DNA from: Liriodendron chinense
Lineage: Eukaryota > Streptophyta > Magnoliopsida > Magnoliales > Magnoliaceae
Length of the DNA: 64,000 nucleotides
Reading direction: 5' to 3'
Assembly (NCBI GenBank): GCA_003013855.2
Contig: ML058408.1
Span: forward strand, 5,271,001 to 5,335,000
Position numbers and translations under genes: made by a program. Below are positions 1 through 11,245 of the stretch, in pieces; the stretch's first letter is position 1, and each line of letters starts with the position of its first letter. The notes below the pieces were generated by a model, which worked only from the letters and a program-made list of their open reading frames with translations, did no database searches and had not been told where the DNA came from.

Positions 1-1571
1 GATAGATTCTTCGATATATCGAACATGTATTTCGATATTTTGAAGATCACTCCAATCAATCGAAATGTCTTTTCGATATGACCATTTTTCTACCATTTTA
101 TGACCGTTGGAGATTTTCTTTAAATACGGGAGAGATGATCTTTGGGCATTAAGGGAGGGATTTTGAAGAGATAGAAGCTACCACAATTGCATATCATTAG
201 AAGCTCTATTTCTAACCCTAGCAAGTGATCTTCCTTGTGATTCATTACAAGAATGGAGCATTTCAAGCTTATGATAAAGATGCACTTGTCCCTCTTTTGA
301 TCTCTAGAGTTTGGACCGATCTAGATAGTCATATTCCTATCTAAACTCTATGATGAGATCATTGTAGGTGAGACTCTCTAGGCAACCCATTTTCATTAGT
401 TGTAGAGATCTCAAACCTACCTCCCATCCACCTCGGTCATCTCAAGGAGAACAAATGTAAGAGGATTGATCGTTGGAGCTGAAGCATTGGCAAAACATCA
501 ACAACAACATCGGGGGAGCACAAGGGTAGCTGATTAAAGCACGGTAGAGTGAAGATCAAGCAATTCGAAGCGGTGTAACAAAGGGGCTCAATCCGACAAG
601 TAAGTTGTCATTTGTAAGAGTCTGGTTCCACTATTTTCCCTATGAGAATTGAGTGTAGATTTTGTCTTCAAACTCGATAGGTTCGGTTGTAGGACCTAGA
701 TTCGGTGTAGGGTCAAATTGAGTCTCCGAGTGGGAGCCTCCGGAGGGAGTAAACGTTATGTTTGGTTGTAGGACCTTGGCTCGGTTGTAGAGCCTAAAAC
801 CATTGAGGTTCAGTTGTAAGACCTTAACTCATGAGTGGAATCTAAATTGAGTATCGGTTGTAGAACCTTGGCTTGAGTAAGCCTAAATTGAGGTTCAGTT
901 GTAGGACCTTGGCTCGGTTGTAGAGCCTAAACAAGTCTCCAAGAAGAGCCACCAATACGGGTGTGAACGTGTAGGTTGAGAGGAACCTGTAAACTCCCCG
1001 GTTGGGTGGATCCGAGTTAAAACACCTTAGTTGGGAGGAACCAGATTTAAACACCCTAGTGAATGTCGGTGTGCACGGTTGAGTACTTGAACCAGGAGTG
1101 GAGTAGGGTGACCTAACCACTATACATGCTTGTGTTTTTTATTAAATTGAACACATTATTATCTTAGCATTGTATGTTTAATTGTTAATTATGAATGCTT
1201 GATAGAAATGTATGCTGGACACTAGATAAGCACATCCATACATAAGATGTACTTTCACCAAGTAGTGTAGACTTGAGCTAATTGATCCATTCTCATAAGT
1301 CTATATAGGTTGCATAGATTAGGAGCTCGATTTGTTTAATTATTTTATTATTTATGCATGCTTAGGCTAGGTTATTTAATTGCTAATTATATGCTAACCT
1401 TGTGATTGGACCCACTTAAGCTTGGAAGCTGAAATGTTAATTGCTTACTTAGTTTAATTTGTTAAAATTGTTAAGTGGGTGAAAAGATTTTAAAAAGTCC
1501 TAATCACCCGTCCTTTAGGACTTAGCCATATTCCTAGTTACTCCCTAAGCTTCCGCACGCACATACATTAG
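1..1571 (+). mobile_element. Partial Ty1/copia-like (SIRE/Maximus-type) LTR remnant
   Basis: No open coding region is visible. The stretch resembles long plant copia LTRs. It starts inside a CGATAT-rich segment, has a weak TATA-like TTTAAATA near 119, and runs through a GGTTGTAG-rich part and a phrase near 1095-1125 about a GTGGAGTAGGG..ACCACTATA context. It ends near 1500-1530 with a CACCCGTCCTTTAGGACTT phrase similar to the 3' ends of SIRE-type LTRs. The left end lies outside the window and no primer-binding site or partner LTR is present. The assignment rests on recalled motif resemblance only. The solo LTR Z was inserted at its right edge. Confidence 0.4.
660..930 (+). repeat. Degenerate GGTTGTAG..CCTTGG direct repeats
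   Basis: About six imperfect copies of a unit built around GGTTGTAGGACCTTGG, alternating with GGTTGTAGAGCCTAAA, lie in this stretch. Unit length is irregular (roughly 25-45 bp). It is internal to the copia-like LTR remnant. The short ORF that can be read on the minus strand nearby is a by-product. Confidence 0.6.
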
Positions 1572-2320
1572 TGTCTTGTTAGACCACCTGACGTAATTTC
1601 ACGATTCGGATCTGCTCGAGGCCCGAGAAAACATCCGAAAAACATGATCAAACGCCAGTGCAATCCTGACCCTAAGCAGCTTAAGCAATCGTGACCAACA
1701 CTTAAAACTACTATTTTGGAGCCAATCTAGATGTCTGCTTTTCCACCAAATGATCCGGAAGGCCCAAAAACCCTAACCCTCAAGTTCAGAAGCCAGACTA
1801 TGCATATTTTCGCTTGCGCGCTTCGAGGAGTGAAGTTCATATGTCAAGAGTTGATTAGGAGGGTTCAAATTCGGAAGTAACTACCAAAATTCACAGCATT
1901 TGATCTTCCATGCCCCGACCCGTTCATTTGGTAGCTCGATAAGAGGCTAAAAATGCTTTGGCGACAACAAATTCGGTTCCTGAAAAGATACTTGTCCTTG
2001 GAAGGGTGGCCCGTCGGAGCCTGAATGCTGAAATATTCTAAGTATGGAACCAGATTTCTCTATTACAGAGTGCAGGAGGCTAAAAATTCTAAGTTTGGGA
2101 CCTCATAAGAGTGACATGCGCCCTAGGGAGGCCAATTTTGCCCATGCTCTAATCAAATGCGCCCGAGAGGTCTTTCCTTACAATTTCAAGTGGTGGAACA
2201 CCTGAAAAAACCAAGTAGTGGCCACATGCACCCACTATACGGGGCACATGTGCCCACACTCTAATCCCATTCGCCCAATCTCCCTCTTGTAACTCGATGT
2301 GCCCAAAGTCTCTCCCTTGC

Positions 2321-3487
2321 TATTGAGCTCTTAAATGTGCATATTCTAACCCCATTTTATCACTAACTATGCTTGAAATACATGATTAAAGACCCAACTA
2401 ATGCATGGTTTTGTGGTAATAGGAATGAGAGAGAGGATTCATCAATTGAAGGCTTAAAGGCGCTATTTACAAGCATTGAAGATCAAAAGAAGGATAGAAG
2501 AAAGAAAGCAGAAGAAGAAACTGAAGACTGGTCGTCCGACCAGTCGCCCATAACCCAGGACCGGTCATCCGACTGGTCTGAACACTCAATAGAAGGGGCC
2601 CTGCGGCCAAAACTCACTGGTCCTATCAGGACCGGTCGTGCGATCGGTCGTCCACTACTCAGACAGCTCTTACGATCGGTCCTTGAATTAAAATCCTGGG
2701 TCTGAATTTGTGAAAAACTCTCTGGACTGTTTTTGCATTTTTTAGACCGGTCGCACGATCGGTCATCCAGGAGCTCAGACCGGTCGTGCGACCGGTCGTC
2801 TTCATAACAGAGCGTGTCCCACAAGCTCCAATTTTCTCTACGCAGTTTGGGATTTCTTGCAGAATCTGGAACTCTCTGCATTATTCTATAAAAGAGGACC
2901 TAGGGCTCGTTCCTAAGGCATCCTAAAAGAGATTAAGTACGGTGGGAGATGACGGAAGCCGGATTCGGAGTTCTACAACTCCTAGTTTGTTTTTCTAGTT
3001 TTATGCTTTGTTTAGTTTTTTTCATGTTTCCTTGGATCATGAACGGATAAACCTCTTAATAGGGCTAAGAGGTGAAGCTTGTAGTGAATCTAAGATGTTT
3101 CAATTCGTTTGATTTGGTTTCAAGTTGGATTATTAGTGAAGAACAATGGTTTGAAGTTTAAATAAAGTTCTAAGTAGTTTTTTCTTAATCTTATGATGGC
3201 TCATGGATGTTTAGAAGAATTCCTTGAGTTCTTAATTGTTTTAAGCTAGTCTAGACCTGTACGATCCAAGGAATTGGATTCAATACGCTCTAGATCTATG
3301 ATCTTCATGTGGGAACTTCACTCGAAAGTCTATTTTTCTGGAAATTTTGGATTATGCGAGAATTGTGTATGTGATTTGGATCAAGTTCAAATCATAATCT
3401 AATTTTATCTTGTGACAGGATTTAATGATGATTATAGTTGTGATTTTAACCTATTGGAATTGGGACTGACCTATGCAATTGAGTGTA
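2321..3487 (+). mobile_element. A 5' LTR, 3'-truncated
   Basis: It aligns with the 3' LTR (9711-11245) from its first base to about 3487, where LTR sequence stops at ..CAATTGAGTGT and gag begins. Features are a GACCGGTC dyad array (about 2525-2800), TATAAAAG at 2887-2894, and the R-region hairpin CCTCTTA..TAAGAGG at 3052-3072. About 370 bp of LTR end is missing compared with the 3' copy. Confidence 0.9.
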
Positions 3488-4620
3488 ACTGATGATGTAG
3501 TGAGGCTTAAATTATTTCCTTTTACCCTTAAAGAGAAAGCTAAAGGTTGGCTTCATGCATTAAGGCCAAGATCAATTGGCACATGGACTAAGATGTCTAA
3601 GGAGTTCATTAAAAAGTTATTCCCTACTCACAAAACGAACATGTTGAGGTGCCTTATCATGAATTTTGCCCAAAAGGAGGATGAGACCTTCTTCCAATGT
3701 TGGGAGAGGTTTAAGGACTTGTTAAATGCATGCCCACATCATGGCTACGAAATTTGGCGGGTTATAAGCTTTTTCTATGAAGGACTGACTTCACCCATGC
3801 GCCAATTCGTAGAGATGATGTGTAATGGGGAGTTCATGAATAAGGAAGCCGAGGAAGCATGGGACTATTTGGATGAATTGGCCGAGAATGCACAGTCTTG
3901 GGATACATCTAGACCAACAAATTCCAAGACTAGCCAACAAAAGGAAAAAGGAGGAATTTATATCCTCTCAGAAGAGGATAATATAAGGGCACATGTGGCT
4001 AGCCTCACAAGAAAAGTCGAGGCCATAGAATTGAAGAAAGGAGAGACGATCAACTCAAAAGACGTTGAAACTGTTTGTGGAATTTGTGCCAGAAATCAAC
4101 ATGCAACACAAGATTGTCCCACAATTTCAGCATTCCAAGATATCTTATAAGAACAATCAAATGCCATAAACAGTTATCAATGACCATTTAGTGCTCCAAA
4201 CTCAAACACGTATAATTCTAGTTGGAAGAACCATCCCAACTTCAGTTGGAGGAATGGACCCACTGCGAATGCAAACAATGCTCCTCAAGTTCAACCTTTA
4301 CTAGGTCCATCCCTAGTCATTTCACCGAAAGCTACGCTAGAGGAGATGTTGGGTGCATTTGTATCGGTTCAAGCTGAGTATAACAAGACTAATTCTCTGA
4401 AAATTGATGAGTTCATGCAATAGCAATTGAAATTTAATCAAAATTTAACTCAAGCCATCAATGACTTGAAAACCTCAATGGCTAAGGTTGAATCTCACCT
4501 CAGTGTTAGGGAGAAAGGCACACTTCCTGCCCAACCTCTTCCTAACCCAAAGACCTAATTTGAGATACAAGACGTAAGCTCATCCTCTCAAAACACGGAG
4601 CATGTTTAAGCTATCACCAC
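3473..4620 (+). pseudogene. gag: A gag remnant
   Basis: Gag is the structural capsid/nucleocapsid protein of the cytoplasmic retrotransposon particle. The open part (3473-4150) begins inside LTR-derived sequence, then enters the Gag capsid region at V-x-L-K-L-F-P-F-T-L-K-E-K-A-K-G-W-L. A CX2CX4HX4C zinc knuckle is encoded at 4076-4117. A stop at 4148-4150 is followed by further in-frame stops before the protease region. The N-terminal ~130 residues seen in the intact homologue of element G, including the TLRDFLQPAR motif, are lost through the LTR-gag deletion. The apparent start codon at 3473 is an accident of the junction. Confidence 0.9.
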
Positions 4621-4621
4621 T

Positions 4622-5554
4622 TTGAGAAGTGGGAAAATAATCGATAAATCTAATCCGGTGAAGGCCCCAAAGCCTAATGATTCAGAAATTCCCAAAGAGG
4701 ATGATAGCTCGAACAACACTCCACAAGTGAAAGAACCGGAAAGGCAATACAAGCCGATTGCCCCGTTTCTCCAAAGGTTGATTTCACCCAAACCTTTAGA
4801 CAAAAACCTAGAAATTTTAGAGGTTTTTAAGCAAGTGAAGATCAACATCCCGTTGTTGGATGTCATAAATCAAATACCATCGTATGCCAAATTTCTAAAG
4901 GAATTGTGTACAGTCAAAAGGAAACACAATGTTCACAACAAAGTACTTTTGACTGAGAATTTGAGTGCTATTATCAAACAAGAGGTGCCCCAAAAATACA
5001 AGGATTCGGGTAGTCCAACCATCTCATGCATCATAGGAGACTACCGGATTAAACAAGCCTTACTTGACTTAGGGACAAGTGTTAACCTCATTCTATACTC
5101 GGTTTATGAACAACTTGGGTTAGGTGAATTGAAACCCACCAAAACCACACTCCAACTTGCTGATAGATCTATTCGTATACCAAGAGGAGTGATTGAGGAT
5201 GTCTTAGTCCAAGTGGATAAATTCTACTACCCAGTAGACTTTATTGTCTTGGATACACATCCCATGATTGATACCGGTGCTCAAATTCCCGTCATACTTG
5301 GTCTCGCTTTTCTAGCTACTTCCAATGCGATTATCAATTGTAGAAACGGGATTGTACAAATGTCCTTTGGAAATATGACACTCAAGCTGAATATATTTGA
5401 TTTATGCAAACAACCACGAGAAGTTGATGATGAGATCCATGAGATAAATTTGATTGAATCATTCGTGGAGGATACATTCTCCCTGAAATTATATTCCGAC
5501 CCTTTGGAGGCATGTGTGGCCCACTCTCATGAGGTAAATGATGACACAATATGA
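4622..5554 (+). pseudogene. A aspartic protease region
   Basis: This 310-codon open stretch covers the C-terminal Gag linker and a retropepsin-like aspartic protease, which would process the Gag-Pol polyprotein. The active-site triad is D-L-G (Asp codon 5066-5068) followed by T-S-V-N-L-I. The D-L-G form is usual in Athila-type elements where most retropepsins have DT/SG. An I-L-G-x-x-F-L motif follows about 80 residues later. The acidic tail contains D-P-L-E-A-C-V-A-H-S, a segment also present in the protein of element D. The stop at 5552-5554 separates it from the pol linker. Confidence 0.88.
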
Positions 5555-6661
5555 GGATAGATGCCATTTTAGATGTGATGCCGGTACTTGATAACAAAAG
5601 ATGGAGGGCACTATTTGAACCATTACCCTTAAACGAGAACAAGCCCCTCCCATCCAATATCAAGGCACCAACACTCGGCCTAAAACCATTACCAAGTGAG
5701 TTAAAATATGCATATTTATGTCGAGATGAGACATATCCGGTGGTGATTTCTTCCCACTTGGATGAGGAACAAGAGAGTAGGCTAATAACCACTCTACTAG
5801 AGCATAAGAGTGCCATTGGATGGTCGATTGCAGATCTCAAAGGCATAGACCCACTGATTTGTACTCATCGCATACACCTTGAGGTGAATGCGAAGAACAT
5901 CTAGGCAACCACAAAGACGACTCAATCCAAACATGAAGGATGTAGTTAAGGCCGAAGTGGTGAAACTATTGGATGTGGGTATCATTTACCCAATATCCGA
6001 TAGTCAATGGGTGAGCCCAACTCAAGTGGTGCCTAAGAAATTCGGAATAACCATCATAGCTAATGCCAATAATGAACTCGTACTAGCCAGAGTTACTACC
6101 TGTTGGAGAATGTGCATTGACTACAGGAAGCTAAACACAATTACGAGGAAAGACCACTTCCCCCTACCATTTGTTGATCAAATTTTAGAAAGGTTGGCGG
6201 GTCATTCCCATTTTTTCTTCCTTAATGGCTATTCAGGGTACAACCAAATAGAGATCGCCCTAAAGGACCAAGAGAAAACAACATTCACATGTCCATTCGG
6301 TACTTTCGCCTATCAAAGGATGTCATTTGGACTATGTAATGCCCCTGCCACTTTTCAGCGTTGTATGCTGATTATTTTTTCTGATATGGTGGGGACAATT
6401 CTTGAAGTCTTCATGGATGATTTCTCTATATTTGGTTGTAGCTTTGATGAGTGCCTTATGCACTTGAAATCTATGTTGAAAAGATGTGAAGAAAAGAACC
6501 TTGTGTTGAATTGGGAGAAATGTCACTTCATGGTTCAAAAGGGAATTGTACTTGGTCACATCATCTCACAAAACGGAATCGAGGTGGACAAAGCAAAAAT
6601 TGATCTTATCTCTAACCTTCCACCACCCAAGAGCATACGAGATGTGCGGTCCTTTTTGTGA
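5555..6661 (+). pseudogene. A reverse transcriptase, frameshifted
   Basis: Reverse transcriptase copies element RNA into cDNA. The linker (5555-5904) ends in a stop caused by a single-base insertion near 5895-5900. The RT continues in the next frame from about 5888. Visible blocks are W-R-M-C-I-D-Y-R-K-L-N, F-x-x-L-N-G-Y-S-G-Y-N-Q-I, F-G-L-C-N-A-P-A-T-F-Q-R, the catalytic F-M-D-D at 6410-6421, and V-L-G-H-I-I-S. A TGA at 6659-6661 cuts it from the connection/RNase H part. The Y-to-F form of YxDD is normal for Athila. Confidence 0.93.
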
Positions 6662-7342
6662 CATGCCGGATTTTATAGACGGTTCATAAAGGACTTCAGT
6701 TCACTCTCTCGTCCTTTATGTAACCTACTTCAAAAGGAGAACTCATTTGAGTGGAATGAAGATTGTCAAAATGCCTTTACTAAACTTAAAGGTATGTTGA
6801 CATGTGCTCCCATAATGCAACCACTAGATTGGAGCCTTCCTTTTGAAATTATGTGCAATGCAAGCGACTACATTATTGGGGCTGTGCTAGGCCAAAGAAA
6901 AGAGAAGAAGCCATGTGTTATCTACTATGCAAGTAGAACCTTAAACTCAGCTTAAGCAAACTACACAACTACAGAAAAAGAACTTTTAGCCGTAGTTTTT
7001 GCCTTGGATAAGTTTAGGTGCTACTTGATTGGATCCAAGATTATCATATTCACCGACCATGCCGCACTTAAGTACCTTCTCTCTAAGAAGGATACTAAGC
7101 CACGTTTGTTAAGATGGATCCTCCTACTTCAAGAATTTGACATAGAAATATGTGATAAGAAAGGAGTAGAAAATGTAGTGGCTGACCATCTCTCTCAACT
7201 TGTTCTCACCGATTCCCCTGAGACGACCGCGATCAATGACATGTTCCCTGATGAACAACTTTTTAAAGTCTCCCAATTGCCAGGGTGTGCGGACATTGCT
7301 AACTATCTTGTTACAGGTACAACTCCAACACAGCCAAAATAA
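6662..7342 (+). pseudogene. A RNase H domain
   Basis: RNase H degrades the RNA strand of the RNA:DNA hybrid during cDNA synthesis. In frame with RT, the connection F-Y-R-R-F-I-K-D-F-S is followed by the acidic residues of RNase H in context: N-A-S-D-Y-I-I-G-A-V-L, T-T-E-K-E-L-L-A-V, F-T-D-H-A-A-L-K-Y-L and V-A-D-H-L-S-Q-L. A TAA near 6953 interrupts the first half; 7004-7342 is open. Confidence 0.88.
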
Positions 7343-8570
7343 AGATAAGTTCTTCAACGAGGTGAGGAAATTCTTATGGGACGATCCTTACTTATTCAAG
7401 TATTGTCCCGATCAATTTTATAAGGAGATGTGTGCCGGATGACGAGCAACATAGTATCATCTCCTTTTGTCATTCTCAGGCGTGAGGTGGCCACTTTTCG
7501 GCTAAGAAGACCACAGCCAAAATTCTGCAATGTGGGTTTTATTGGCCCACCATATTCAAGGACACCCATGAGTTTTGTAAAACATGTGAGCCTTGTTAGA
7601 AATTGGGAGGAATCTCCCATAGAAATATGATGCCACTCAATCCCATCGTACCAATCGAAATTTTTTATTGTTGGGGCATCGATTTCATGGGTCAATTCCC
7701 ATCTTCTTTTGGAAACTTATATATTTTGCTTGCCGTCGATTATGTGTATAAATGGGTCGAGGCGATTCCATGCCGGAACAATGACCATAAAACAGTCATT
7801 TGTTTCTTAAAAGAGAATATTTTTTCCCGGTTTGGAACACCTCGAGTCATCATAAGTGATGGAGGGTCTCACTTTTGTAATCGCCCATTTGAAGCCTTAA
7901 TGAAGAAATATGGCGTCAATCACAAAGTGAGCACTCCCTATCACCCACAAACAAGTGGACAAGTTGAGATATTCAATAGGGAGATTAAACATATTTTAGA
8001 GAAAACGGTGAACCCCGATTGCAAGGATTGGTTGCTTCAACTTACCGATGCACTCTGGGCTTACCGTACTGCTTTTATGACCCCCATTGGAATATCTCCC
8101 TAGAGACTTGTCTATAGGAAAGCTTGTCACTTGCCCGTAGAGTTAGAACTTAGGGCTTATTGGGCAATAAAGAAGATGAATTTTGATTCTGACAAAGTGA
8201 GCTCGTTGCGCAAACTTCAATTGAATGAACTTGCAGAACTCCGGAACGAAGCATATGAGAATGCGAGAATTTACAAGGACAAGACGAAGGTATTCCATGA
8301 TAAGAACATTCTTCGTAAGACATTCACGATTAATCAAAAAGTCCTTATGTATAATTCTCGCTTACACTTATTTCCGGGGAAATTGAGATCTTGATGGACC
8401 GGTCCCTATATTGTACAAACTATCTACCCATATGGGACCGTCGAGTTGTTGAATCCAAGGAACGACAACATCTTTAAGGCGAATGGTCAGCGATTAAAGC
8501 CGTTCTTTGAGAAGTTTCCTTCAGAGGGTATGTCCATACCTCGGACTGATCCTGTGTATCAGGATGTTTG
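7343..8570 (+). pseudogene. A integrase with C-terminal GPY/F module
   Basis: Integrase inserts cDNA into the genome. In one frame a zinc-binding part (F-C-H..C-K-T-C-E-P-C, 7430-7600) carries two stops. The core (open 7603-8103) holds the DD35E triad at codons 27, 86 and 122 of that stretch, in W-G-I-D-F-M-G, I-I-S-D-G-G-S-H-F and Q-V-E-I-F-N-R-E-I-K. A stop at 8101-8103 interrupts R-L-V-Y. The C-terminal part continues to W-T-G-P-Y-I-V, a GPY/F-like motif, and ends at D-P-V-Y-Q-D-V about 8570. Confidence 0.9.
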
Positions 8571-9710
8571 ATCTCTTAATCTGATGGAGGTATAGAGTAG
8601 TTAGGATTATGATTTTGTTGCTTTTATTTACTTCTTCATAGGTTTGTTAGAAGGAGGTCGAATTCCGCTTTTCATTCTCTCAGGTACTATCATTGCTCCC
8701 TCCCCTTTCTTTTCGAATTGCTCTCATATTTTGCTCATCACATGCCTTTTACATTGAGGACAATGCAAGATTTGGTTGGGGGTTGTAGGATTACTAGGAT
8801 GAATCCAGTGTTTTGTAACATCTCGAGCAATTATATAGGAAGTTTTTTAATTTTTCAAAATTCAAAACTCCGTCGAAAAACTTTGTTTTTATGCATTTGG
8901 GATAGTGTGAGTATAAGAAAAAGGAAAAGTAAAGTGAGTAAAGTTGAATATCTTGAGCAACCTCTAAGATACCAGTTTTATATGTGAATCCCCCTATTTT
9001 TATGATTGATGAAATTTCTAAACACTTTTACATCTAGTTCACATTACACGATTCCCACGCTTTGAAAGGATTATGTAGAATTGTGGATTGGTTAAGTTTG
9101 GATTTGAGGTGTTGAGAAACCAAGCCGGGGTACTTTGTCCATCCTTGTCCATGGGAAAATAACGAAAGATATGGATTTCTAAAAATCCTATTTAATGAAA
9201 AAGAAAACGGAAAGGAAGGATGATAATATGGGAATGATGGAGAATATGGTGGAAAATTCCGAAAAGGGCTACCTATTACCAACTGGGGGATGGTCTACCG
9301 GTAACCAAAGTCGGAAATGGGACGTAGTGTGAAAGCCGTCGGAAGGACGGTAAGGCAAATTCTTGTCATAGGCTTGTTGTTGATCTATACACCGTTGAAT
9401 CCATACCTTAAGTAATTCACAAGGAAGGTAACCCCGAAAATCCATGAGATGAAATTCACCGAGCACACTAGGTTAAATTGTTTGGATTCTTCTATTTATC
9501 AATCAATTAGCGAGAATTTCATATAAGTACTTGTTATGTTATGAGAAGGTTATGGTCTCAACTTCTATCACTAAGTTCTCCTGATTCTTGCACTCACATA
9601 TCATTAAGTATATAGAAACATGGTTTCTGAAGGAGAGTTGGGTTTTGAAGAATGAAATTGGTTTCACGCATGTTTTGCTCAGGACTAGCAAAATGCTAGT
9701 TGGGGGGGTG
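8571..9710 (+). other. A 3'UTR with conserved boxes and polypurine tract
   Basis: This is non-coding. It holds an internal G-rich box (ACATTGAGGACAATG..TTGGTTGGGGG, 8750-8784), a 6-bp hairpin GGATTT-CTAA-AAATCC near 9172-9188, and the ~110-nt box at 9262-9373 that contains CCGTC-GGAAG-GACGG. The PPT-proximal hairpin CTAGCA-AAA-TGCTAG is followed by the polypurine tract AGTTGGGGGGGTG (9698-9710), directly abutting the 3' LTR. The same order of boxes recurs in B, C, D and G. Confidence 0.8.
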
Positions 9711-11245
9711 TGTTGAGCTCTTAAATGTGCATATTCTAACCCCATTTTATCACTAACTATGCTTGAAATACATGATTAAAGACCCAACTAATGCATGGTT
9801 TTGTGGTTATAGGAATAAAATAAAGGATTCATCAATTGAAGGCTTAAGGCACTATTTACAAGCATCGAAGATCAAAAGACCAAGCGTCGAAGGATAGAAG
9901 AAAGAAAGCAGAAGAAGACACTGAAGACCGGTCGCCCATAACCCAGGACCGGTCGTCCGACCGGTCTAAACACTCCACAGAAGGGGCCCTGCGGCCAAAA
10001 CTCACTGGACCTATCAGGACCGGTCGTGCAACCGGTCGTCCACTACTCAGACCGGTCTTGCGACCGGTCCTTGAATTAAAAGCTTGGGTCTGAATTTGTG
10101 AAAAACTGTCTGGACTGTTTTTGCATTTTTTAGACCAGTCGCACGACCGGTCGTCCAGGAGCTCAGATCGGTCGTCTGCGTAACAGAGTGTGTCCCACAA
10201 GCTCCGATTTTCTCTACACAGTTCGAGATTTCTTGCGCAATCTGGAACTCTCCGCACTATTCTATAAAAGGGGACCTAGGGCTCGTTCATAAGGCATCGT
10301 AGAGGAGATTAAGTACGGAGGGAGACGGCAGAAGCTGGATTTGGAGTTCTACAACTCCTCCTAGTTTGTTTTTCTAGTTTTCTGCTTTGTTTAGTTGTTT
10401 TCATGTTTCCTTAGATCATGAACGGCTAAACCTCTTAACTAGGGCTAAGAGGTGAAGCTTGTAGTGAATCTAAGATGTTTCAATTAGTTTGATTTGGTTT
10501 CAAGTTGGATTATTAATGAAGAATAATTGTTTTAAGTTTAAATAAAGTTCTAAGTAGTTTTTCTTAATCTTATGATGGCTCATGGATGTTTAGAAGAATT
10601 GCTTGAGTTCTTAATTGTTTTGAGCTAGTCTAGACCTGTACGATCCGAGGAATTGGATTCAATACGCTCTAGATCTATGATCTTCATGTGGGAGCTTCAC
10701 ACCAAAAGTCTATTTTTCTAGAAATTCTGGATTATGCGAGAATTGTGTATGTGATTTGGATTAAGTTCAAATCATAATCTAGTTTTATCTTGTGACAGGA
10801 TTTAATGATGATTATGGTTGTGATCTTAACCTATTGGAATTGGGACTGACCTATACAATTGAGTGTGCTCAAGTCCTAGCTTAAATTGAGAGAATCATGT
10901 ACATGATTCATACATATGACAGATTGATTGTTTTAACTGCTCTATCATCCGGCTAGATAGAACTTAATTTCGATTCTATTTGAGAAAGTGAGAAACCACA
11001 GCGGATTGAGCATCAAGGATTGCTACAAGTGGATCCTTGAATCCCTAGTGCCTTTTTATTAATTGATTACCTTCAGTTTAGTTCAAAAGTGTTATCTTCA
11101 TTAAATTATTAAAATTCTGTTAATTAGTTCTTTAGTAGAAACCATTAGAAGTGTTTTGTGAATTGCTACACAAGTCCCTGTGGATCGACCTCGGTCTTAC
11201 CGAGATTATTACTACATCGCAACCCTACACCTGGGGAAGCGAACA
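9711..11245 (+). mobile_element. A 3' LTR (1535 bp)
   Basis: It starts TGTTGAGCTC and ends AAGCGAACA. Inside are GACCGGTC dyads with 12-bp half-site spacing (9947-10172; starts 9947, 10018, 10050, 10133), TATAAAAG at 10263-10270, the R hairpin CCTCTTAACTAGGGCTAAGAGG-like at 10431-10452, and the U5 hairpin CTCGGT-CTT-ACCGAG near 11190-11205. It is intact compared with the truncated 5' copy. Confidence 0.93.

Larger units (their letters stand above)
2321..11245 (+). mobile_element. A: decayed autonomous Ty3/gypsy Athila-type element
   Basis: The element has a truncated 5' LTR, gag, protease, RT, RNase H, integrase, 3'UTR, polypurine tract and full 3' LTR in canonical order on the plus strand. 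Flanks CTTGC (2316-2320) and CTTAC (11246-11250) form a 5-bp TSD with one transition. The first bases of the 5' LTR have decayed from TG to TA. The reading frame carries many stops and at least one frameshift, so it is dead. A deletion removed the end of the 5' LTR, the PBS, the leader and the N-terminal part of gag. No env-like ORF follows integrase. It interrupts Z. Confidence 0.93.

Noticed and set aside
842..1120. 92-codon minus-strand ORF
   Set aside because: It lies in LTR-type repeats with no protein features; likely chance.
2525..2800. ORFs running through the GACCGGTC arrays on both strands
   Set aside because: The palindromic repeats open all frames; translations are R/D/S-rich and not conserved between LTR families.
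8571..9710. Possible env-like ORF after integrase, as in some Athila elements
   Set aside because: No ORF above about 90 codons with a signal peptide or membrane segment is found; the sequence is conserved as RNA/DNA boxes rather than protein. The same holds for C.
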